The notes under the pieces: generated by a model | Seen by the model: the letters and a program-made list of their open reading frames with translations, nothing else | Told to the model about the DNA's origin: nothing | The model's database searches: none | Translations under genes and position numbers: made by a program | Origin: Eutrigla gurnardus | Taxonomy: Eukaryota > Chordata > Actinopteri > Perciformes > Triglidae | DNA: 64,000 bases | Direction of reading: 5' to 3' | Assembly (NCBI GenBank): GCA_963514095.1 | Contig: OY741281.1 | Location: forward strand, 10,637,819 to 10,701,818 | Part shown: positions 59,501 through 64,000 of the stretch, piece after piece | Layout of the letters: every line of letters starts with the position of its first letter | Numbering within the stretch: the stretch's first letter is position 1

Positions 59501-60678
59501 CAAAATTGAACTGGTCTTTAGGGACTTCATTATACTGAGGGGATGATGGAGCATGTAGGTGCAACATGATAGGTGAGAAGGGCCTTTCATCAGCTGGTTT
59601 GGTTGTTTGATCCACTCCAGGAAGCAGCATTCCTATCAACACAAATAAAGCAGTTATGCATTAAGGGTAGACAATATTTAAGAGTGTGTGTCATGAATTA
59701 TAAGTCCAAAATAATGTGCAGGAGAAGGGTTGTTTTTTTGGTTTTACTTCAGTATTGTCTTCTTCAGATCATCAGTTCTTTGCAACTTGCAAACCCACAA
59801 ATGAAACAAGGGGATAATAGACCAATTCTTTGTACGCTTATTTCTATTCAAGACCTATTCATGTGCAGAAGTTGATGGTTGCTTTGTTTGTGTTTGCAGG
59901 CTGGGCCCATGTTGTTTGTGCCCTTTACATACCTGAAGTAGAATTCGCCAATGTGTCAACTATGGAGCCCATAGTACTCCAGTCTGTGCCACATGATCGC
60001 TACAACAAGGTAACAACATCTATCTTTCCATTTAGACATGTCTCAAATTTGTATATACAGTGTGATTATGAGGGACAGATTTTGAAATAAACTGGTTCTC
60101 ATAACTGTGTGTTTGTGCGTGTTTATGCAGACATGTTATATCTGTGAGGACCAGGGCAGAGAGAGTAAAGCAGCCACTGGAGCCTGTATGACCTGCAACA
60201 AACATGGCTGCAGGCAGGCCTTCCACGTCACATGGTGAGACCGGTTCACATCACATTAACCTCAGCAGACAAAGAAGGAGATTGTTCCTGCAGTTGTGTC
60301 TTCAGTTCTTTTTCTCAATTCAAATAAAGACTGGTAGATTTTTTTTATACTTTTGAGTAAACTATGGATATTATTTGCATGTATTCTAAACTGTAATAAC
60401 AACCTTGTTTTAAGTAGTGAAACCTTTTCATGCCAATTCTGTTTAGGCTTTCTTGTGATAAAATCATATTGTTTTGTGTTCATAACTTGGAATTATTATA
60501 CATATTGTGTTACAATGTTACATGTAAATGTTGAAAAGTTTTTTTTAATCTTGTGAATTTTCTTAACACCACTTTCTGCCACAGTGCCCAGTTTGCAGGG
60601 TTGTTATGTGAGGAACAAGGATCTGACGCAGACAATGTCAAGTACTGTGGATATTGCAAGTATCACCACAGCAAATTG
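51246..60678 (+). CDS. mllt10: MLLT10/AF10, 5' part: PHD finger and extended PHD module (six exons)
   Basis: AF10 is a nuclear DOT1L cofactor that reads unmodified H3K27. Exons: 51246-51408, 53655-53734, 56367-56421, 59900-60009, 60131-60234, 60585-60678; phases agree and give 202 residues. Exon 1 has MIGGCCVCSDERGWAENPLV, the first PHD; exons 2-3 finish it (CYGIVQVPTGPWFCRKC) and begin the zinc knuckle (RCELCPHKDGALKRTDNGG). Exons 4-6 form the extended PHD (WAHVVCALYIPEV, TCYICEDQGRESKAATGACM, FHVTCAQFAGLLC), ending CGYCKYHHSKL. The match to human AF10 is almost residue for residue, so mllt10 is secure over paralogue mllt6. The rest of the gene, including the octapeptide/leucine-zipper region, lies beyond the window. 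Confidence 0.95.
51409..53654 (+). other. mllt10: mllt10 intron 1
   Basis: No supported feature apart from G/C-rich sequence trailing off from the promoter island. Short ORFs within it lack domain content. Confidence 0.6.
53735..56366 (+). other. mllt10: mllt10 intron 2, contains a SINE
   Basis: A/T-rich. The only recognisable element is the minus-strand SINE at 55964-56139. Confidence 0.7.
55964..56139 (-). mobile_element. tRNA-derived SINE with intact target-site duplication
   Basis: On the minus strand the head reads as a tRNA relative: A-box-like GGAGTGGTTAGAGCGC and B-box GGTTCGAATCC. A tRNA-unrelated body (GTCCTTTGCTGAATGTC and a CT-rich stretch) and an A-rich tail follow. Exact 12-base direct repeats GGACTTGTATTT flank it at 55952-55963 and 56140-56151. 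The body resembles SINEs common in percomorph fish. The exact duplication suggests a fairly recent insertion into mllt10 intron 2, antisense to the gene. Confidence 0.9.
56440..56510. repeat. (CA)35 microsatellite behind the mllt10 exon 3 donor
   Basis: Starts about 19 bases after the exon 3 donor (GGAG|GTAGAA), on the sense strand. Confidence 0.97.
58484..58757 (-). mobile_element. Second tRNA-derived SINE, diverged
   Basis: On the minus strand it begins GGCTGTGGCTCAGAGGTAGA (A-box-like) and continues with GCCGAAGTGTCTTGGGCAAG and TGCCATCAGTGTATGAATGT. It ends GACTAGAAAAG...ATATAAATGGAGG...CATTTACC, the familiar 3' end of a very common teleost SINE. The B-box GGTTCGATCC expected from the family appears to be deleted after CGCAAGATC. 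I did not find a clean target-site duplication, so it is older than the copy at 55964. Confidence 0.8.
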
Positions 60679-61006
60679 GTAAGTGAGCTCTCATATTATT
60701 TATTTGGCATATTCTACGGATGGCATGCATTTTGATACTTTAAAACACAACTTCACACATCACCCAACAGTAATTATTTTTAACTTTTGTAGCCATGACC
60801 TATTTCTGCATGAGGACAAATTTAGTATTGTCTTTATTTGGTATTACATGTAAGATGATCAATTATTGACTGTACTAATTAACCAAAGAGCAAGCTGGTA
60901 CTTTTGCAAACATAATCGCATAAGTGTACAAGTTGATATATCTCCCTCACCAGCTTGTTTTAGACTCATGCATGAACGGTCTATCAGCGAATGACCATGT
61001 AGATGT

Positions 61007-61008
<2 letters not shown>

Positions 61009-61083
<75 letters not shown>
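61009..61083. repeat. (CA)37 microsatellite
   Basis: Uninterrupted CA run in mllt10 intron 6. Confidence 0.97.
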
Positions 61084-61086
<3 letters not shown>

Positions 61087-61140
61087 CTTCTTCATCTTGT
61101 AAACAAGCTGCCACTGAGAGACGACCTGCCATCAACTCTG

Positions 61141-61480
61141 CCCTCTCCTTTTCCTTGTGTCTCTAACTCCCTTAGCACATCTCATTGCGGTCCTTCTCCT
61201 ATTACTACTCTCCTCTTTGCTCCACATCTCCTATCTTTTGTCTAACCATTCTTCCGTTTTGTGTCTCTCTTTCCTGCTCGGCCGTCTCCCTCCTGCTCTC
61301 TGCTTCCGGTCTCTGTTGGCCTCTTCCCCCTTTCCCTCCATCTATCTTTCTACCCCATCTGCTTCCTCTCTCACTGGACCAATGAATCCATCCCCCCCAC
61401 TGCTCGCCTCTTTTCCACCTGTCCTTTACCCTTCCATCTTCTCTTGTTCATCCTCCTTTCCTGACGCCTGTAATCTCTCT
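61141..61480. repeat. Pyrimidine-rich tract in mllt10 intron 6
   Basis: About 340 bases dominated by CT on the sense strand without a fixed unit. Open frames here are compositional artefacts. Confidence 0.7.
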
Positions 61481-63838
61481 AACAGTGGTCCATGATCCCC
61501 CTCTACCTCCTGGGTTGGGTTTGCAGGTGGTGGGTAGGGGCCTTTACAGCGTAAACCCCACTTGAACATGTCCAATCAGACTTGATCATTATTTATACAT
61601 TCCAAAGTCCAAAGAAAAAATATGTCAGTGGTTTATTTCTTAGGTTTTGAACCGACCTGTCTTTCAGTCAATTGTATTACGTGGTCACTGTTGGATAAGA
61701 TTTTCTTCTTTTCTAGATGGTATAAGTAGTGCTGTATGAAATCCATTTTGTTTAGTTTTTTCAGATTACATTTCATTTTATCCTAAGTACAGTGTTTTCC
61801 GTTTTTTATTTGTCTGCGGTCTGTTTTTTAAGATTTAAGCACATATTGTTATCAGAAAAAAGTGTCTGAACACATGGATCAATAAAATGGATGGAGAAAT
61901 ACGATTTCAAACAAGTTCATAAATAAATATTCAAAATTGAATGAATCTGCATTTTCCACATCACAGGAATCAATAGGGCCCTAGGTATGGACGTACAATG
62001 TACATGGTATAGTGATGAATATGATTGGGGAAACTAAGAGCATAAATGTGAACAAAGAAGACAGATATATGGTCTCTCTGGTGTCTTGTCCATGATTCCG
62101 ACCTTATCTTTTGTATTCTGTTAGCCTTACTCTGACTATGCAACCAGCATAATGCAAACTTGATGGTGGATAGCTAACCCGTTGTCAAGCAGAATTCAAT
62201 CAGATAAAGGAAGAATGAAAAAGCATAGGCATATCAAAGCACAAATCCAACAACTGGATATGCAGAGAAAATGTGGTTTCAGTACAAAAAAATTCACTGT
62301 ACAGATGTCCTGTTTTGTTCCACCTCTCCAATACTTAACCCATCGCAAGATGTGCATGACTTAACTATTATGATTCCTTGATTAGGATGATGGAAACACA
62401 GAACAGACTTTATAGTGTCTACACACACTCACAAACACAGATGCCATTTTGCAATGTTAATAACTGCTGATGGAAAGACTCATGCTGTTGTATTGATCCT
62501 GTATGAATGGCTTTGGATGCTGGGGCATAATGGCATTAAGCTGGGATTGTATGGATGACAGGAATGTGCTAGAGGGGATCAATGATGTTGTTAGCAGAGT
62601 GGGTTTCATAAAATACCACTTGATGGATGTTTACGGCATGTTAGCAACATATGGTATTCGACTGGACACAGTGTTTTAAATTTTTCAATTTCAGACATAC
62701 CGGTAGATTATCCCTGTTTGATGTTGATTTCATGAGACTGTGAATATTTTTTCGTTTTTTTAAGAAGTGTAAATGCACTCATCGATGCTTCTGCCTTACT
62801 TTTCCAAATCATCATCACTGGGTGTTGCTGGCACACAGCTGCATTTTGGGTTCAAAAGTTATTTCAAACTTCTTTAGTGACAGTAATTGGCCAACAGTGT
62901 TGCATAGCTTTCTGTCGCAACATCGAAACTGTAACCAAGCTGAATATCTATCCCTGGAAAATGGTGCAGAGGAAATAAAGCTTGAGGGATTCACTGGTAC
63001 AAGTTAATTCTGTTTGCTTTTTTGGCAACTTGATACAAAGGCTTTTTTATTTTTGACGGTTGTCCTGTGGTTGGATCATAGTTCTTCAGAAGGAACAGTA
63101 ATTGAGGAACCTTTTGTGCATGTTGTACGGTTTGTCAGCTTGGAAATCCATATTAGGCATTTTTAAAGGGGAGAGATTTCACTGTGACTCAGACAATGTC
63201 TATGTGCAGCCAGAAGAGGAGGATTTATCCCATGGTGCACCATGTTGCCACGGAGAGTCAGTTTTACATTAATGCCCAAAGTAAGACAGTCTCTGGTCAT
63301 AGATCTGTATTTCTGAATAGAGACTAGGGAAACACAAGCCTTGATCTATGCCTGGAGGTAATTTGGCTGTAATTTGAGAATGTAGTTGTTTATCGCCATG
63401 GCAACTGATGCTATGAGCAAGAGCAAGCTGACTTGGAGTGAGATCGATAACAAAGACCCCTCAAAAGTGTCCCATGATGCCTCTTTAGATCTGAGTTTTG
63501 GCAACGGAGGAACGATAAAACACAACTTATGTGTGTGTGTCTCTTCTATTGCCCTCAATCCTGATTGTTTTTGCTAATGTGTAGTCATGACGGTTTCTCT
63601 GCACTTGAATGTCTTGAGTGGCCTTTTCAATGGACATTTAATGTATTTTTGTTTAAATACTGCCACCGTGAACTTCTTTTTAGCTTACCCCTATAACCAC
63701 TTCTTTCATTTGACTGTTTTTGAATTTTGAGTTCAGTCAGCCTTTTTTAGTTTATATCATAGAGTTCTTTTTTGGTCTAATTTTAGACTCTTCTTTGGAC
63801 TACATGCAGTAATTTTGAGTTCCTCTTTACCTTTTTAG

Positions 63839-63927
63839 CAACGGAGCAGCGGTAGCATGTCTCAAAGCTTTTATGACTCTTCCTCTCAGTCCTTGTCTGG
63901 ATAATACCCCCAGACAAAGACAAGAAG
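63839..63927 (+). CDS. mllt10: Candidate mllt10 exon 7 with an in-frame stop
   Basis: CTTTTTAG precedes and GACAAGAAG|GTAAGA follows, giving an 89-base exon-like unit. In phase 0 it reads QRSSGSMSQSFYDSSSQSLS, which loosely resembles the Ser-rich RGSNRSYDQSLSDSSSHSQD that follows the extended PHD in human AF10. A TAA occurs at 63902-63904. It could be an alternative terminal exon yielding a short AF10, a mis-set splice border, or a one-base sequence error; the +1 frame stays open to the donor. Confidence 0.45.
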
Positions 63928-64000
63928 GTAAGACAGTCCTTAGATCTTACCTTCTCTATGCCTCCAAACCCTGAAACATACTGATGCATACTCACACTGT
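63928..64000 (+). other. mllt10: Right edge, presumed mllt10 intron 7
   Basis: The window ends inside the gene. Nothing recognisable in the last 73 bases. Confidence 0.4.

Larger units (their letters stand above)
56422..59899 (+). other. mllt10: mllt10 intron 3, repeats only
   Basis: Holds a CA microsatellite just behind the donor, GT runs near 56659-56684 and 56816-56831, a CT-rich tract at about 56930-57010 and a second SINE at about 58484-58757. No exon-like ORF found. Confidence 0.6.
60679..63838 (+). other. mllt10: mllt10 intron 6
   Basis: Contains a (CA)37 microsatellite and a pyrimidine-rich tract (listed), and a perfect 14-base palindrome CATGGTGCACCATG at 63231-63244. No exon-like sequence recognised. 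Confidence 0.6.

Noticed and set aside
61141..61495. Ser/Pro/Leu-rich frames of 66-112 codons in mllt10 intron 6
   Set aside because: Result of a pyrimidine-rich tract; three overlapping frames are open because purine-starting stop codons are rare there.
1..64000. CRISPR arrays, insertion sequences, bacterial operons
   Set aside because: The direct repeats present are microsatellites, minisatellites or SINEs; gene structure is eukaryotic throughout.

Overview
The window is vertebrate nuclear DNA, almost certainly from a ray-finned (probably percomorph) teleost. Genes are split by compact introns with ordinary GT-AG borders, there are many long (CA)n microsatellites, and two tRNA-derived SINEs of types common in fish are present. 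I placed exons by hand from splice sites and reading-frame continuity. No prokaryotic, phage or CRISPR features were seen.

Layout. (1) 635-4594, minus: pdia4 (ERp72), complete, 10 exons, 643 codons, three CGHC thioredoxin domains and a C-terminal RDEL. (2) 5396-25903, minus: a complete polycystin-1 family gene, best read as pkd1l1. It has 55 inferred exons in 20.5 kb, and the coding lengths sum to an open 3,300 codons. Domain order is signal peptide, WSC, PKD repeats, REJ, GAIN/GPS, TM1, PLAT, multi-TM polycystin core and cytoplasmic tail. (3) 25904-39327: about 13 kb without a supported protein gene. It holds the pkd1l1 promoter, a CTCF-like motif, an orphan CpG-rich TATA promoter near 28.1 kb, a DR1 nuclear-receptor site and simple repeats. 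(4) 39328-41802, minus: skida1, a single-exon gene of 824 codons. (5) 41803-51245: about 9 kb of noncoding, microsatellite-rich DNA ending in a CpG-rich promoter. (6) 51246 to the right edge, plus: the 5' part of mllt10 (AF10), six certain exons encoding the PHD finger/extended PHD module, plus a candidate seventh exon with an in-frame stop.

The genes do not form one pathway. pdia4 is an ER oxidoreductase and chaperone; pkd1l1 is a ciliary polycystin involved in left-right patterning; skida1 and mllt10 are nuclear chromatin-associated genes that are neighbours in human too. The points most worth a second look are the degenerate GPS cleavage site of the polycystin, CA repeats lying directly behind several 5' splice sites, the GC-AG intron and duplicated exon structure of pdia4, the orphan promoter and CTCF-like site in the gene desert, and the possible truncated AF10 form. 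I did not find a clearly new biological system.
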